This document shows positions 8,003 through 17,219 of a DNA stretch of 64,000 nt, in pieces. Made by a program: the position numbers and the translations under genes. The first letter of the stretch is position 1. Each line of letters begins with the position of its first letter. The notes below the pieces were generated by a model. That model had not been told where the DNA came from, ran no database searches, and saw nothing but the letters and a program-made list of their open reading frames with translations. The stretch comes from Sulfitobacter sp. LCG007 (GTDB lineage Bacteria; Pseudomonadota; Alphaproteobacteria; Rhodobacterales; Rhodobacteraceae), in the NCBI RefSeq assembly GCF_040801785.1, contig NZ_CP161805.1:2790001-2854000 (forward strand), given 5' to 3'.

Positions 8003-10402
8003 TCAGGCCCGCAGAACACCACCGGTCGCCGCGATGACCTTCTCGATCACCCTGGTTCCGACGGCCTCGATGTCCTTGTCCTTCAGCGTCTCGGTCCGAG
8101 GTTGCAGGCGCACCGCGAGCCCGACGGATTTCTTGTTCTCGCCCAGGCTGTCGCCCATGAACTGGTCAAAGACCCGAACATCGGCGATCAGAGACTTGTC
8201 GGCCGCCATCGCAGCCGCGACGAGCGTCGACGCCTCGACCTGCGCATCGACGACGAAGGCGAAATCGCGTTCCACGGCCTGAAGGTCGCTGACCTCCAGC
8301 GCGGGGCGCGACGCACCTGACTTGCGCGGAATCGGGATTTCCGCCGGCCAGAGCGTGAAGGCCATCGCCGGCCCCTTCACGTCCATCGCCTGAAGGACGC
8401 GGGGATGCAGCTCGCCGAAGATGCCCAGCACCTTCTTCGGGCCAAGACAGATCATCCCATGCCGCCCGGGGTGCCACCAGTCCGGCGCCCCGCGCTGGAT
8501 CTGCATCTTCGCTGGCGCCCCCATCGCGGCAAGAACCGCCTCGGCATCCGCCTTCACGTCGAACACATCGACCGGGCGCGACGCGCCATGCACATCCTTC
8601 GGCCCCGTCCGCCCGACCAGCAACCCGCTTACCAGCAGGTGCTGCTCTGCCGGTTCACCGCCGTGGAAGGCTGGTCCGACCTCGAAGAGCGCCATGTCGG
8701 CAAACCCCCGCGCCTGGTTGCGCGCCGCCGCCTGCAACAGACCTGGCAGCAGGGCTGGGCGCATGTGGCTCATGTCGCTGCTGATCGGGTTTTCCAGCCG
8801 TGTTGCCTCCGCGCCGCCCCCGAAAAGCGCCGCTGAGGCCTGATCGATGAAGCTGTAGCTTATGCATTCGTTGTAGCCCAGTGCCGCGCAGGTCCGCCGC
8901 GCCGCGCTTTCGCGCTTCTGTATCGGCAAAAGGATCGGCTGCGGCACGCCCTCGCCCATCCGCTTCAGCGGCTTGCCCTGGAGCTTGGTCAGAGAGGCCA
9001 CCCGCGCCACTTCCTCGACCAGATCCGCCTCCCCCAGCACGTCCGGCCGCCAGCTCGGCACATGCGCCATGTTGCCTTCCAGCACGAAGCCAAGGGCCGT
9101 AAGGGTCTGGCGCTGCTCGCTTTCCGGTATCTCCATGCCCACCAGCGAACGCACCCGCGCCGCATCGAGCCTGAAGGCCCTTCGCGTGTCCGGGATCTGC
9201 CCCGCCCGAACGACCTCCGAGGCTTCGCCGCCGGCATGTTCGAGGATCATCCGCGTCGCCGCCTCGACCCCCACCGGGGTCCAGTCAGGATCGATGCCGC
9301 GCTCGAACCGGTAGCGCGCGTCGGAATTGATCTTGAGCGCGCGCCCGGTATAGGCGGTCCGGACCGGGTCGAAATAGGCCGCCTCTACGAAGACGTTCAC
9401 CGTCTCTGCGGTGCAGCCCGTGCGTTCTCCGCCCATGACCCCCGCGATGCTCTCGACGCCTTTGGCATCAGAGATCAGCGTCATGCCTGGCTCGAAGACA
9501 TATTCCTTGTCATCGAGCGCCAGCAGCCGCTCTCCGCCCTCTGCCCGGTGAACCCGCAGGGTCGCCCCTTCGAGCTTGTCGGCATCGAAGACATGCAGCG
9601 GACGGTTGCGGTCGTAGGTGAAGAAGTTGGTCACGTCCACGAGGAAGGAGATCGGCCTCAGCCCGATCGCGCGCAACCGGTCCTGCAGCCATTTTGGCGA
9701 GGGCCCGTTGGTCACGCCCCGGATGTATCGCCCGAAAAAGACCGGGCATTGCTCCAGCGTATCCTCATCGATGCTGACACTCACCGGGCAGACGAACTGC
9801 CCCTCCACACCCTCGATATCGCGCTTCTTGAGCTTGCCGATGCCCCGCGCCGCGAGATCGCGCGCGATCCCCCGCACACCGAGCGCATCGGGCCGGTTCG
9901 GCGTAATGGCGATCTCGATCACCGGATCCACCTTGGCCGGATCGTTCCGGCCCAGCCAGTCCACGAAGCGCTCCCCGACCTCGCCCGAGGGCAGTTCGAT
10001 GATCCCGTCATGCTCCTCCGACAGCTCGAGTTCGCGCTCCGACGCCATCATCCCGAAGCTTTCGACGCCCCGGATCTTGCCCACGCCGATGGTCGTGTCG
10101 ATCCCCGGCACATAGACCCCGGGCTTGGCCACCACGACCGTGATCCCCTCGCGCGCATTGGGCGCCCCGCAGATGATCTGCTTGAGGCCCTCGTCGGTCT
10201 CGACCTGACAGATCCGCAAGCGGTCCGCATCCGGATGCTTCTCGGCGGATCGCACGTACCCAAGGGTAAAGTCCTTCAGCCGAGCGCCCCGGTCCTCGAT
10301 GCCCTCGACCTCGAGCCCCAGATCGGTCAGCGCCTCGGAGATTTCGTCCACGGTGGCCGTGGTATCGAGGTGATCCTTCAGCCAAGAAAGGGTGAATTTC
10401 AT
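8003..10402 (-). CDS. pheT: phenylalanine--tRNA ligase beta subunit
   Basis: Beta chain of the alpha2-beta2 phenylalanyl-tRNA synthetase in the cytosol. The 799-aa length is standard. Domains in order: N-terminal MKFTLSWLKDHLDT, the tRNA-binding OB domain with KQIICGAPNAREGITVVVA (about residues 95-113), the B3/B4 editing region, the B5 domain, a catalytic-like core, and a C-terminal ferredoxin-fold anticodon-binding domain (VERDFAFVVD ... VIAATGGVLRA). It is separated from pheS by a YrhK-like gene and an AT-richer orphan gene, all on the same strand. Neighbouring pheS-pheT without inserts is the more usual arrangement. Confidence 0.97.
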   Translation of the reverse strand: MKFTLSWLKDHLDTTATVDEISEALTDLGLEVEGIEDRGARLKDFTLGYVRSAEKHPDADRLRICQVETDEGLKQIICGAPNAREGITVVVAKPGVYVPGIDTTIGVGKIRGVESFGMMASERELELSEEHDGIIELPSGEVGERFVDWLGRNDPAKVDPVIEIAITPNRPDALGVRGIARDLAARGIGKLKKRDIEGVEGQFVCPVSVSIDEDTLEQCPVFFGRYIRGVTNGPSPKWLQDRLRAIGLRPISFLVDVTNFFTYDRNRPLHVFDADKLEGATLRVHRAEGGERLLALDDKEYVFEPGMTLISDAKGVESIAGVMGGERTGCTAETVNVFVEAAYFDPVRTAYTGRALKINSDARYRFERGIDPDWTPVGVEAATRMILEHAGGEASEVVRAGQIPDTRRAFRLDAARVRSLVGMEIPESEQRQTLTALGFVLEGNMAHVPSWRPDVLGEADLVEEVARVASLTKLQGKPLKRMGEGVPQPILLPIQKRESAARRTCAALGYNECISYSFIDQASAALFGGGAEATRLENPISSDMSHMRPALLPGLLQAAARNQARGFADMALFEVGPAFHGGEPAEQHLLVSGLLVGRTGPKDVHGASRPVDVFDVKADAEAVLAAMGAPAKMQIQRGAPDWWHPGRHGMICLGPKKVLGIFGELHPRVLQAMDVKGPAMAFTLWPAEIPIPRKSGASRPALEVSDLQAVERDFAFVVDAQVEASTLVAAAMAADKSLIADVRVFDQFMGDSLGENKKSVGLAVRLQPRTETLKDKDIEAVGTRVIEKVIAATGGVLRA

Positions 10403-10417
10403 GTCTCTTGTCCCAGG

Positions 10418-10696
10418 TCAGCCCCGCAGCCGCGCTGCAAGGTCTTCGGTGTCGCCGATGGCGGCCAGTTTAAGCTCTCGTACCAGCCGGATCGTCGGCT
10501 TTGCGGTGAAGCAGACTGAACCGACGATGAAAAGCCAAGTCCCGAAAGTGGTCCATGCCTCCGACAGGAACATGATGGAACCCAGCAGAAAGGTCAGCGC
10601 GGCGATGAAGTCGACAACCGTATAGGCGATCTCGAACGCCGCATAGACGCGCTCGCTGCGCGCATTCTGATGGCGTCGGTCCCTGTGAAACAGCAT
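10418..10696 (-). CDS. YrhK-like small membrane protein
   Basis: Encodes 92 aa. A basic N-terminus (MLFHRDRRHQNARSERVYAA) is followed by two predicted membrane helices (VDFIAALTFLLGSIMFLSEA and FGTWLFIVGSVCFTAKPTIR) and a charged tail. The hairpin of two helices with the motif FLSEAWTTFGTWLFIVGS matches the YrhK domain, whose function is unknown. The gene ends 15 bases before pheT and probably belongs to the same transcript as pheT. Identification rests on the characteristic helix pair; a general two-helix membrane protein remains possible. Confidence 0.75.
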   Translation of the reverse strand: MLFHRDRRHQNARSERVYAAFEIAYTVVDFIAALTFLLGSIMFLSEAWTTFGTWLFIVGSVCFTAKPTIRLVRELKLAAIGDTEDLAARLRG

Positions 10697-10902
10697 GTGG
10701 TCGCAGCCCCCGTCGCTTGCTCAGGATCAGGCCCGGCAATGGCAAAGAAAGGGCCGGATTGCAAGGAAAGAGGAGGCGGAGTAGTACATGTCACGGCAAT
10801 GTCCGGAGCACGGCGCCTGACCCGGGGTGCACTCCGAAGCGCCCGCCCATGGGACGCGATTCTCTTGCATTGCCTGCACGGGATTGAAGCCCAATTTATC
10901 GG

Positions 10903-11382
10903 CTAACGTATCCGCAATTCATTGCGCATCTCCGCAACCAATTTCTTTACTTCGAAACTGATGTTGTCAGCGCGGGTTCTCTTCTTTCCATCCGAAGAGA
11001 TTACCCATTGCTCGTCGGACGAGAATCTCGATCTGATCGCGATGATAACCTTTTCCGCGCATTCTGACACGCTCTTGGAAGCAATCAACCTGACCTCGTA
11101 GTGAATCGCATCGAGATCAAGCATACGTTGATCATCCTGCCATCGAATTCCTTCTAACGACTTGATACCACGGGCATTTTCGATACGCACCAAGTACAAG
11201 CGATAGAGTTTTCTCTTTTCTTCATTCGCATTCAGACGGTCACTGAGAATTGTCTGGCTGCGCCAAATCCACAAAGAAATGACGCCGCCCAGCAGCAAGG
11301 CGAATACCGGATTACCGGCCAGAGCGACCAGAGAATCCGAGACCGATTGAAGATGTTCCGTATTGCTCGGCATCAGGCTCAC
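10903..11382 (-). CDS. orphan membrane-anchored protein of AT-richer composition between pheS and pheT
   Basis: Encodes 159 aa with one membrane helix near the N-terminus (FALLLGGVISLWIW, residues 27-40), then a charged, largely helical cytoplasmic domain with a probable coiled coil (SDRLNANEEKRKLYRLYLVR). I recognise no family. The GTG at 11382 is preceded by GAGGAG at a good distance and lies 9 bases downstream of the pheS stop, so translation could be coupled to pheS. Base composition is visibly lower in GC than in the flanking pheS and pheT genes, and lysine, isoleucine and asparagine are more frequent. This suggests acquisition by transfer into the phe operon. A role in the membrane stress or defence field would be pure guesswork. 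Confidence 0.72.
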   Translation of the reverse strand: MSLMPSNTEHLQSVSDSLVALAGNPVFALLLGGVISLWIWRSQTILSDRLNANEEKRKLYRLYLVRIENARGIKSLEGIRWQDDQRMLDLDAIHYEVRLIASKSVSECAEKVIIAIRSRFSSDEQWVISSDGKKRTRADNISFEVKKLVAEMRNELRIR

Positions 11383-11391
11383 GTCGTCTCC

Positions 11392-12462
11392 TCACCCGCT
11401 CAACCCACCCCGCAGCGTCGGCACATCCAGCGCCGCGAACCCGTAGTGCCGCAGCCACCGCAGGTCCGAGTCAAAAAACGCCCGCAGATCGGGGATCCCG
11501 TATTTCAGCATCGCGATCCGGTCGATCCCCATGCCGAAGGCGAAGCCCTGCCATTTCTCCGGGTCGATCCCGCCCGCCTGCAGCACCTTGGGATGGACCA
11601 TGCCCGAGCCCAGCACCTCCAGCCAGCCATCCCCCTCGCCCACCTTCAGCGCGCCGCCCTCCCAGGAACACTGGATGTCGACCTCTGCCGAGGGTTCGGT
11701 GAAGGGAAAATGCGAGGCCCGGAAACGGGTCTTCACCGCGGTGCCGAAGAAGGCCGAGAAGAATTCCTCGAGCACCCACTTGAGGTTCGCCATCGAGATG
11801 TCGCTGTCGATCGCCAGCCCCTCCACCTGATGGAACATTGGCGTGTGCGTCTGGTCGTAGTCTGCGCGGTAGACCCCGCCCGGGCATATGATCCGAAGCG
11901 GCGCGCCCTGCGACTCCATGGTCCGGATCTGCACCGGCGAGGTATGGGTGCGCAGCACATGTGGCGGACGGTCGTCGCCCTCCGCCCGCGCCATGTAGAA
12001 GGTGTCCATCTCGGCCCGCGCCGGATGATGGCCGGGGATGTTGAGCGCGTCGAAATTGTACCAGTCCGTCTCGATCCGCGGTCCTTCGGCCACGGCAAAA
12101 CCCAGCTCTCCGAAGATCGCCGTGACCTCTTCGGTCACCTGGCTCACCGGATGGATCGTGCCCTGCCGCCGGTCCCGCACGGGCAGCGTCACGTCCAGCC
12201 ATTCCGCCTGCAGCCTCTCGTCGAGCGCCGCATCCCCCAGCGCCGCCTTCCTGGCCGCAAGCGCCGAGGTGATCTCGTCCTTGAGCGCATTCAGCCGCGG
12301 CCCCTCGACCTGCCGCTCCTCGGGCGTCATCCGGCCGAGCTCGCGCATCATCAGCGCAACCTCCCCCTTCTTGCCCACCGCCGCGACACGGATCGCCTCC
12401 AGCGCGCTCTCGTCGGCTGCCGCGGCAATCTGGCCCAGATATTTCGTTTTCAGATCGTCCAT
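11392..12462 (-). CDS. pheS: phenylalanine--tRNA ligase alpha subunit
   Basis: Catalytic alpha chain of phenylalanyl-tRNA synthetase, a class II enzyme. The 356-aa protein has the N-terminal coiled coil starting [15 protein letters not shown], motif 1/2 regions ([45 protein letters not shown]) and the C-terminal motif 3 segment [20 protein letters not shown]. The ATG at 12462 matches the usual alphaproteobacterial start; an ATG five codons upstream is possible. It is followed by the AT-richer orphan gene, then a YrhK-like gene and pheT. A dispersed repeat element lies about 80 bases upstream of the start. Confidence 0.96.
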   Translation of the reverse strand: MDDLKTKYLGQIAAAADESALEAIRVAAVGKKGEVALMMRELGRMTPEERQVEGPRLNALKDEITSALAARKAALGDAALDERLQAEWLDVTLPVRDRRQGTIHPVSQVTEEVTAIFGELGFAVAEGPRIETDWYNFDALNIPGHHPARAEMDTFYMARAEGDDRPPHVLRTHTSPVQIRTMESQGAPLRIICPGGVYRADYDQTHTPMFHQVEGLAIDSDISMANLKWVLEEFFSAFFGTAVKTRFRASHFPFTEPSAEVDIQCSWEGGALKVGEGDGWLEVLGSGMVHPKVLQAGGIDPEKWQGFAFGMGIDRIAMLKYGIPDLRAFFDSDLRWLRHYGFAALDVPTLRGGLSG

Positions 12463-12542
12463 TGCGACACCCTGCATTGACTGCCGTCCTGCTATCACAG
12501 ACCGCCCCGAATTCAAGACCTGCCGCCCCGCCGCGCCTGCCG

Positions 12543-12575
12543 CTTCCTTTGCTCACAAATATCCCGGGGGAGCCG
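12543..12575 (+). repeat. dispersed intergenic repeat element, copy A
   Basis: The run CTTCCTTTGCTCACAAATAT followed by CCCGGGGGAG resembles 22121-22153, which reads CTTCCTTTGCTTCCAAATAT followed by CCCCGCCGGAG. Here it sits upstream of pheS. Confidence 0.55.
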
Positions 12576-12672
12576 TCCAGCGGACGGCGGGGGCAGAGCC
12601 CCCCCCCCGCGCTCGGCCATGGACAGTGCGCGCCGGTCGCCTAGGGTGGCGGAGATCCGACTCGGAGCCGCC

Positions 12673-13875
12673 ATGACCACAGTCGCCCCGGCAACCACAG
12701 CGACCCAGGATCCCGCGCGCTCATGGCTGGTGCTCGCGGGGCTGATGCTCGGTGTGACCATCACAAACGGCTTTTCCCGTTTCGCCTACGGGCTGATCCT
12801 GCCCGCGATGCGCGCGGACCTCGGCTGGAGCTATGCCCAGGCCGGATGGCTCAATACCGCAAACGCCGCCGGTTATGTCGTGGGCGCGCTGGCGACCATG
12901 TGGCTGATCGCGAGGGTGCCGCCACCGCGCCTCTTCACCTCGGGCATCCTCTGCACCACCGCGGCGCTGCTCGTCACCGGCCTCGATCCGGGGCTTGCCT
13001 GGCAGACCGTCTGGCGCTTCGCCGCAGGCCTGAGCGCCGCGCTTTCCTTCTCGACCGCGGGTGTCCTCGCGGCGCGGCTCTTCCCGCACGACGCGCGGCG
13101 CAACGCGCTGGCCATCGGGCTGATCTTCGGGGCCGGCGGAGGCCTCGGCATCGTGCTCGCCGGCGCCTCGATCCCGCTGATCCTCGACACCTGGGGCAAC
13201 GCCGCCTGGCCCTGGGGATGGGGCGCGATCGGCGCGCTGAGCCTTGCCTGCCTGCCGCTGAGCCTTCGGGCTGCGCGCAGCCTTTCGGTCGGACGTCAGG
13301 AGGCTCCCCGACCCGGCCCCCTTCCGCTGCGCAGCATCGCGCCGGAACTGGCGGGCTATGCGGGTTTCGGCCTCGGATACATCGTCTATCTGACCTTCCT
13401 CGCCGCCTGGATGACCGATCAGGCCGCCACGCCCCGCTTCATCGCCCTTGTCTGGATCGTCATGGGGGTCAGCATCGTCATCTCGCCCTTCCTCTGGCGC
13501 CCGGTTCTCGCGCGCTGGTCGTCGGGCGTGCCGCTGGCACTGGTGCTGGGCGGCATCGCGCTCGGCAGCCTGCTGCCGGTCCTGCTGCCGCCCGGCCCGC
13601 CGGTGATCCTCTCGGCCGTGGTCTTCGGCCTCTGCGTCTTCATGGCCCCTCCTGCGATCACCAGCTTCACCCGGCAGAACCTCCCGCCCGAAGCCTGGGG
13701 GCGCAGCATGAGCCTTTTTACCGCCGTCTTCGCGGTGGCCCAGACCGTCGGACCCTGGGCCGCCGGGCTGATCGGAGACCTGACGGGGTCGATCGGCAGC
13801 AGCCTCGCCGCCGGATCGGTCATTCTTCTGATCGGTGCCGCCTGCGCGATGATGCAGAAACCGCTGGTTCGCTGA
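12673..13875 (+). CDS. MFS transporter, YbfB/YjiJ-like
   Basis: Inner-membrane secondary transporter of about twelve helices (400 aa). The N-terminal block LVLAGLMLGVTITNGFSRFA and the following YGLILPAMRADLGWSYAQAG are typical of the YbfB/YjiJ branch of the major facilitator superfamily; the conserved NGFSRFAYG lies in the first helix. The later segment NLPPEAWGRSMSLFTAVFAV is in the C-terminal half. The ATG at 12673 gives a short polar N-terminus before the first helix; a longer in-frame start at 12619 has no clear ribosome-binding site. The substrate is unknown. The next gene on the strand is a metal exporter, with a 65-bp gap. Confidence 0.88.
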   Translation: MTTVAPATTATQDPARSWLVLAGLMLGVTITNGFSRFAYGLILPAMRADLGWSYAQAGWLNTANAAGYVVGALATMWLIARVPPPRLFTSGILCTTAALLVTGLDPGLAWQTVWRFAAGLSAALSFSTAGVLAARLFPHDARRNALAIGLIFGAGGGLGIVLAGASIPLILDTWGNAAWPWGWGAIGALSLACLPLSLRAARSLSVGRQEAPRPGPLPLRSIAPELAGYAGFGLGYIVYLTFLAAWMTDQAATPRFIALVWIVMGVSIVISPFLWRPVLARWSSGVPLALVLGGIALGSLLPVLLPPGPPVILSAVVFGLCVFMAPPAITSFTRQNLPPEAWGRSMSLFTAVFAVAQTVGPWAAGLIGDLTGSIGSSLAAGSVILLIGAACAMMQKPLVR

Positions 13876-13940
13876 GCCGCCTTGGCGCAGGTCGCCCTGC
13901 GCGCTAGCTGTGGCATTGCCCCGCAAGACGGACAGGACGG

Positions 13941-14933
13941 ATGACCGAAGTCGAACACAAGCACCAGCCCGCCGGGCAGCCGCCGGACGGTCCCCATGAC
14001 CACCGATCCGACCACTCGCATAGCCATTCCGGCGGCCATTCCGACCACCACTCCCTCGGAGCGGGCCACATCCATGTCGGCAGCGAAAGGACGATCGGGC
14101 TGGCGGCGCTTCTGACCGGCGGCTTCATGCTGGTCGAACTTGTCGGAGGGCTCGTATCCGGCTCGCTTGCGCTGCTGGCCGACGCCGGGCACATGCTCAC
14201 CGATTTCGGCGCGCTCGTGCTTGCATGGGGCGCCTTCCGCCTCGCCCGCAGACCGGCGGACTGGAGGCGCACCTACGGCTTCGACCGCTTCTCGGTGCTT
14301 GCGGCCTTCGTCAATGGCCTCGCCCTCTTCGGTATCGCCTTCTGGATCTGTGCCGAGGCCATCCATCGCCTGCGCGACCCCGGCGAGGTCGTGGGCGGCA
14401 TCATGTTCTGGGTCGCGCTGGCCGGTCTCGCGGTCAACCTGCTCTGCTTCTGGGTCCTCACCCGCGGCGAGGGCGAGAACCTGAACATTCGCGCGGCGGC
14501 CCTGCATGTGGCCGGCGACATCCTCGGCTCGCTCGGCGCCCTTGTCGCCGCGCTTGTCATCACCACCACCGGATGGACGCCGATCGACCCGATCCTGTCC
14601 GTGCTCGTCGCCCTCATCATCCTGCGCTCCGCCTGGCATGTGGTGCGTGAAAGCGGGCATATCCTCCTCGAGGGCTCGCCGCGCGGTTTTGACAGCCGTG
14701 CCGTGGCCGAGACGCTTTGCGCGGAAGTGCCCGGTCTGGTCGCGGTGTCGCATGTACATGCCTGGTCGATCACGCAGGAGCAGCCGATGGCCACGCTCGA
14801 GGCCGAGATCTCGGAGGGTTCGGACGACGACCGGATCCGCGGTCACATCAAGCAGGTGCTGCGGGAACGCTTCGGCGTCGATCACGTCACGGTCGAGACA
14901 AGCAGGGCGCTTCCGTCTCGGCAGAACGTCTGA
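13941..14933 (+). CDS. cation diffusion facilitator, zinc-exporter type
   Basis: Proton-coupled metal exporter of the inner membrane (CzcD/ZitB branch). The 330-aa protein has a histidine-rich N-terminal tail (twelve His among residues 6-45) that probably binds metal, then six helices with the signature ALLADAGHMLTDFGALVLA in helix 2 and AALHVAGDILGSLGALVAAL in helix 5. The His/Asp pairs in both are the zinc site. The C-terminal cytoplasmic domain follows (VSHVHAWSITQEQPMATLEA). The ATG at 13941 follows GGACAGGACGG. The His/Asp pattern favours zinc, with cadmium or cobalt possible. It is convergent with the next gene. Confidence 0.93.
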   Translation: MTEVEHKHQPAGQPPDGPHDHRSDHSHSHSGGHSDHHSLGAGHIHVGSERTIGLAALLTGGFMLVELVGGLVSGSLALLADAGHMLTDFGALVLAWGAFRLARRPADWRRTYGFDRFSVLAAFVNGLALFGIAFWICAEAIHRLRDPGEVVGGIMFWVALAGLAVNLLCFWVLTRGEGENLNIRAAALHVAGDILGSLGALVAALVITTTGWTPIDPILSVLVALIILRSAWHVVRESGHILLEGSPRGFDSRAVAETLCAEVPGLVAVSHVHAWSITQEQPMATLEAEISEGSDDDRIRGHIKQVLRERFGVDHVTVETSRALPSRQNV

Positions 14934-14945
14934 GCCTTGCCCCAC

Positions 14946-16058
14946 TCAGGGCCGGAACACCTGGACCGGCACCGTTGCCAGCAGCTCTCCCAGCCCGGGC
15001 GTCTGGCTCTTGCTGAACTGGCTGCCGGATTTCATTGCCTCGCCGATGAGCTGGACCACCTCCGGCGAACCGGAGAACTTGTTGTGGCTTCCCGAACTCG
15101 AATCCTCGATCTTCGACAGGTCGATCACCGTGATCCCCAGCCGCTCCAGTTCCGCCGCGTCGAAAGCCCCTACCCGTGGCACGCCGCCGGCGACCCTGCG
15201 CGAGGCGCGCAGCGCGTAGTCATCCCGCGACACCAGAAGATACATCTTGTCGAGTATGGAGGGCGGCAGGATCGAGACCTGGGCGCGGAACAGGTCGATG
15301 TCGATATCGGGCGCGGCAAGGATGATGTGGTTGATCTTGCCATGCCGGTTCAGCCGCCCCGAAAGCTGCGCATCGACCAGCCCCTCCATCAGCAGGAAAG
15401 TACCCATCGAATGGGCGAAGACACCGATCCCCTCGGCATTCGACCTCACGATCAGATCCGAGATCTGCTTGAGCTTCGCACGGGCGATCAGCGCGCTGTT
15501 GAGGTCGTAGACGTAGCGTGTCGTGCGCGCCGCCGATGCCCAGGTCAAAAGAACCGGCACCCCGTCGAAACCCGAGTCCTCGACGAACTGGCCAAGGCGC
15601 AGGATCGCGTCGCTGGTCGAGGTATTGTAGCCATGAATGAAGAACAGCACCTTGCGCCGCCCCGGTGCGCGCTTGCGAAGTTCGCGGTTCAGTTCCGACA
15701 GGAAGGCGGCATCGCTGTCGTAGACCAGCGGGTTGACGACCGCGAACTCGACCCTCGGATCCGGCGGCAGGCGGTCGGGCCGCTCGAGCGCGCCCTTCAC
15801 ATGGCCGGGAGGCACGCTCACGTCGACGGAGGCAAGGCCGACCTCGGGCGCGCGCCGGTCGGAGAAGAACGCGCCCACGGCCTCCGTCGCCTGGCGGGTG
15901 GTCGTGATGAAGATCCTGTGCGTCGTGACCTCGGTCTGCGCTGCGACGGGAAACGCCGGATTGTCGATGCCGACGATTTCCGGGGCGCGCGCGCAGCCCG
16001 ATGCGATGGCAACAAGCACTGCGGCGAATAGCACAGCGATGCGCGGCAGTCGTGACAT
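14946..16058 (-). CDS. lipoprotein alpha/beta hydrolase (DUF900 type)
   Basis: Encodes 370 aa with a lipoprotein signal (MSRLPRIAVLFAAVLVAIAS then GC) and an alpha/beta-hydrolase domain of the DUF900 group. The fold core is visible as KVLFFIHGYNTSTSDAILRL (about residues 138-157), and the nucleophile elbow is probably GVFAHSMGTFLLMEG around residue 215, with an Asp region at ILAAPDIDIDLF. The enzyme should sit on the periplasmic side of a membrane. Members of this group are uncharacterised esterase- or lipase-like proteins. It is convergent with the CDF gene and separated from it by 12 bases. Confidence 0.85.
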   Translation of the reverse strand: MSRLPRIAVLFAAVLVAIASGCARAPEIVGIDNPAFPVAAQTEVTTHRIFITTTRQATEAVGAFFSDRRAPEVGLASVDVSVPPGHVKGALERPDRLPPDPRVEFAVVNPLVYDSDAAFLSELNRELRKRAPGRRKVLFFIHGYNTSTSDAILRLGQFVEDSGFDGVPVLLTWASAARTTRYVYDLNSALIARAKLKQISDLIVRSNAEGIGVFAHSMGTFLLMEGLVDAQLSGRLNRHGKINHIILAAPDIDIDLFRAQVSILPPSILDKMYLLVSRDDYALRASRRVAGGVPRVGAFDAAELERLGITVIDLSKIEDSSSGSHNKFSGSPEVVQLIGEAMKSGSQFSKSQTPGLGELLATVPVQVFRP

Positions 16059-16183
16059 GGCGAGCCTCCGTCCCGAAGCGCAACCCTGAGGCGAGCCGCG
16101 CCTTACCCAGCGTTAGCAGAGGCCCGCCCATGCGGCAACGCCCGAGAACGGTCCGGCAATGCCCGTCACGGCGCAGCCCGGAC

Positions 16184-16215
16184 GGAAAAGGGCCGCCTCT
16201 TGCAAGGCGGCCCTT
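16184..16215 (-). terminator. Rho-independent terminator of rpmI-rplT
   Basis: An 11-bp stem, AAGGGCCGCCT (16188-16198) with AGGCGGCCCTT (16205-16215), six-base loop. On the minus strand it is followed by TTTTCC. Confidence 0.85.
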
Positions 16216-16239
16216 CCCAATGCGTCTTCTGCGGAGGCT

Positions 16240-16605
16240 TCAGGCCGCGAGCGCGTCCTGCGCCTGCTTGACGATGGCGCCGAAGGCTTCGGGCTCGTGC
16301 ACGGCCAGATCGGCGAGCACCTTGCGGTCCACCTCGATACCGGCAAGCGAGAGCCCGTTGATGAAGCGCGAATAGGTCAGCGCCTCGTCGTGGCTGCGCA
16401 CCGCGGCATTGATCCGCTGGATCCAGAGCGCGCGGAAGTTGCGCTTGCGCTGCTTGCGGTCGCGCGTTGCATATTGGTTGGCCTTGTCGACCGCCTGGGC
16501 CGCGACCTTGAAGGTATTCTTGCGGCGACCATAGTAACCCTTGGCTGCCTTGATGACCTTCTTGTGGCGGGCGTGGGTGACGGTTCCACCTTTGACTCGG
16601 GACAT
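16240..16605 (-). CDS. rplT: 50S ribosomal protein L20
   Basis: Large-subunit protein needed early in 50S assembly. The 121-aa basic protein starts [20 protein letters not shown] and has the conserved [20 protein letters not shown] and the C-terminal [18 protein letters not shown]. It lies 18 bases downstream of rpmI and is followed by a strong terminator. In many bacteria infC lies upstream; here the upstream neighbours are rpmI and then a small membrane-protein gene. L20 autoregulation through the leader is known elsewhere but nothing in this leader was verified. Confidence 0.97.
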   Translation of the reverse strand: MSRVKGGTVTHARHKKVIKAAKGYYGRRKNTFKVAAQAVDKANQYATRDRKQRKRNFRALWIQRINAAVRSHDEALTYSRFINGLSLAGIEVDRKVLADLAVHEPEAFGAIVKQAQDALAA

Positions 16606-16623
16606 GTCTGTATTCCTTCTGGC

Positions 16624-16824
16624 TTAGCGGTCGTAGGGCATGTAGCCCTTGACGATCTTGGCATCGGGGGCGCTGAGCGTGGTGGTGCCACGCGCGTCGC
16701 GGATGAACTTCTTCGTCCGCTTGATCATCCCGTGCCGCTTGCCGGCCTGGCCAGCGACGACCTTCCCGGTCGCCGTCACCTTGAAGCGCTTCTTGGCGCT
16801 CGACTTGGTCTTCATCTTGGGCAT
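16624..16824 (-). CDS. rpmI: 50S ribosomal protein L35
   Basis: Small basic 50S protein of 66 aa, beginning [20 protein letters not shown] and ending [11 protein letters not shown], both diagnostic. The ATG at 16824 gives the family N-terminus. Co-transcribed with rplT 18 bases downstream and ended by the shared terminator. No infC gene precedes it in this window. Confidence 0.97.
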   Translation of the reverse strand: MPKMKTKSSAKKRFKVTATGKVVAGQAGKRHGMIKRTKKFIRDARGTTTLSAPDAKIVKGYMPYDR

Positions 16825-16965
16825 TTCCGTCTCCTGTATTCTGGGTCGGTCAATGCGCGACTCGGCATGCCACTCCGGCCGGTCCCGCAATAGGAAGCCG
16901 CCCTATATGCGGCCCGGGCCGGCTTGGCAAGAGGCGAGGCAGCGAAGGCAGGGACCGACGTGAAC

Positions 16966-17190
16966 TCAGGGCAGGTAGCGACCGGCAACGTTCACGAACA
17001 CCATCGGCAGGTCCTGCATGCGGTAGCCGCCCGGTGCGGTGCTCACAGCATAGATTATGAGACCCGCGCCGATAAGGACCGTCAGTGCCGAGGCACGGGG
17101 CGCCCGGCTGTCGCTCAGTGCGGACAGGATCGACGGCACCGTTAGCACGGCCACGATCACCCCGATGACAAGCGCAAGGTCCGGATCCAT
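16966..17190 (-). CDS. small two-helix membrane protein, function unknown
   Basis: Encodes 74 aa. Two membrane helices are visible: LALVIGVIVAVLTVPSILSAL (residues 5-25) and ALTVLIGAGLIIYAVS (35-50), followed by a short tail ending in VFVNVAGRYLP. No family recognised. It lies 29 bases downstream of the pyk stop codon on the same strand and may be part of the pyk transcript. The ATG at 17190 follows GGGAGAGGGGAG, an excellent ribosome-binding site, which is the main support that this small gene is real. Confidence 0.75.
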   Translation of the reverse strand: MDPDLALVIGVIVAVLTVPSILSALSDSRAPRASALTVLIGAGLIIYAVSTAPGGYRMQDLPMVFVNVAGRYLP

Positions 17191-17219
17191 CTGCCCACTC
17201 CCCTCTCCCGGAAGCGAGG

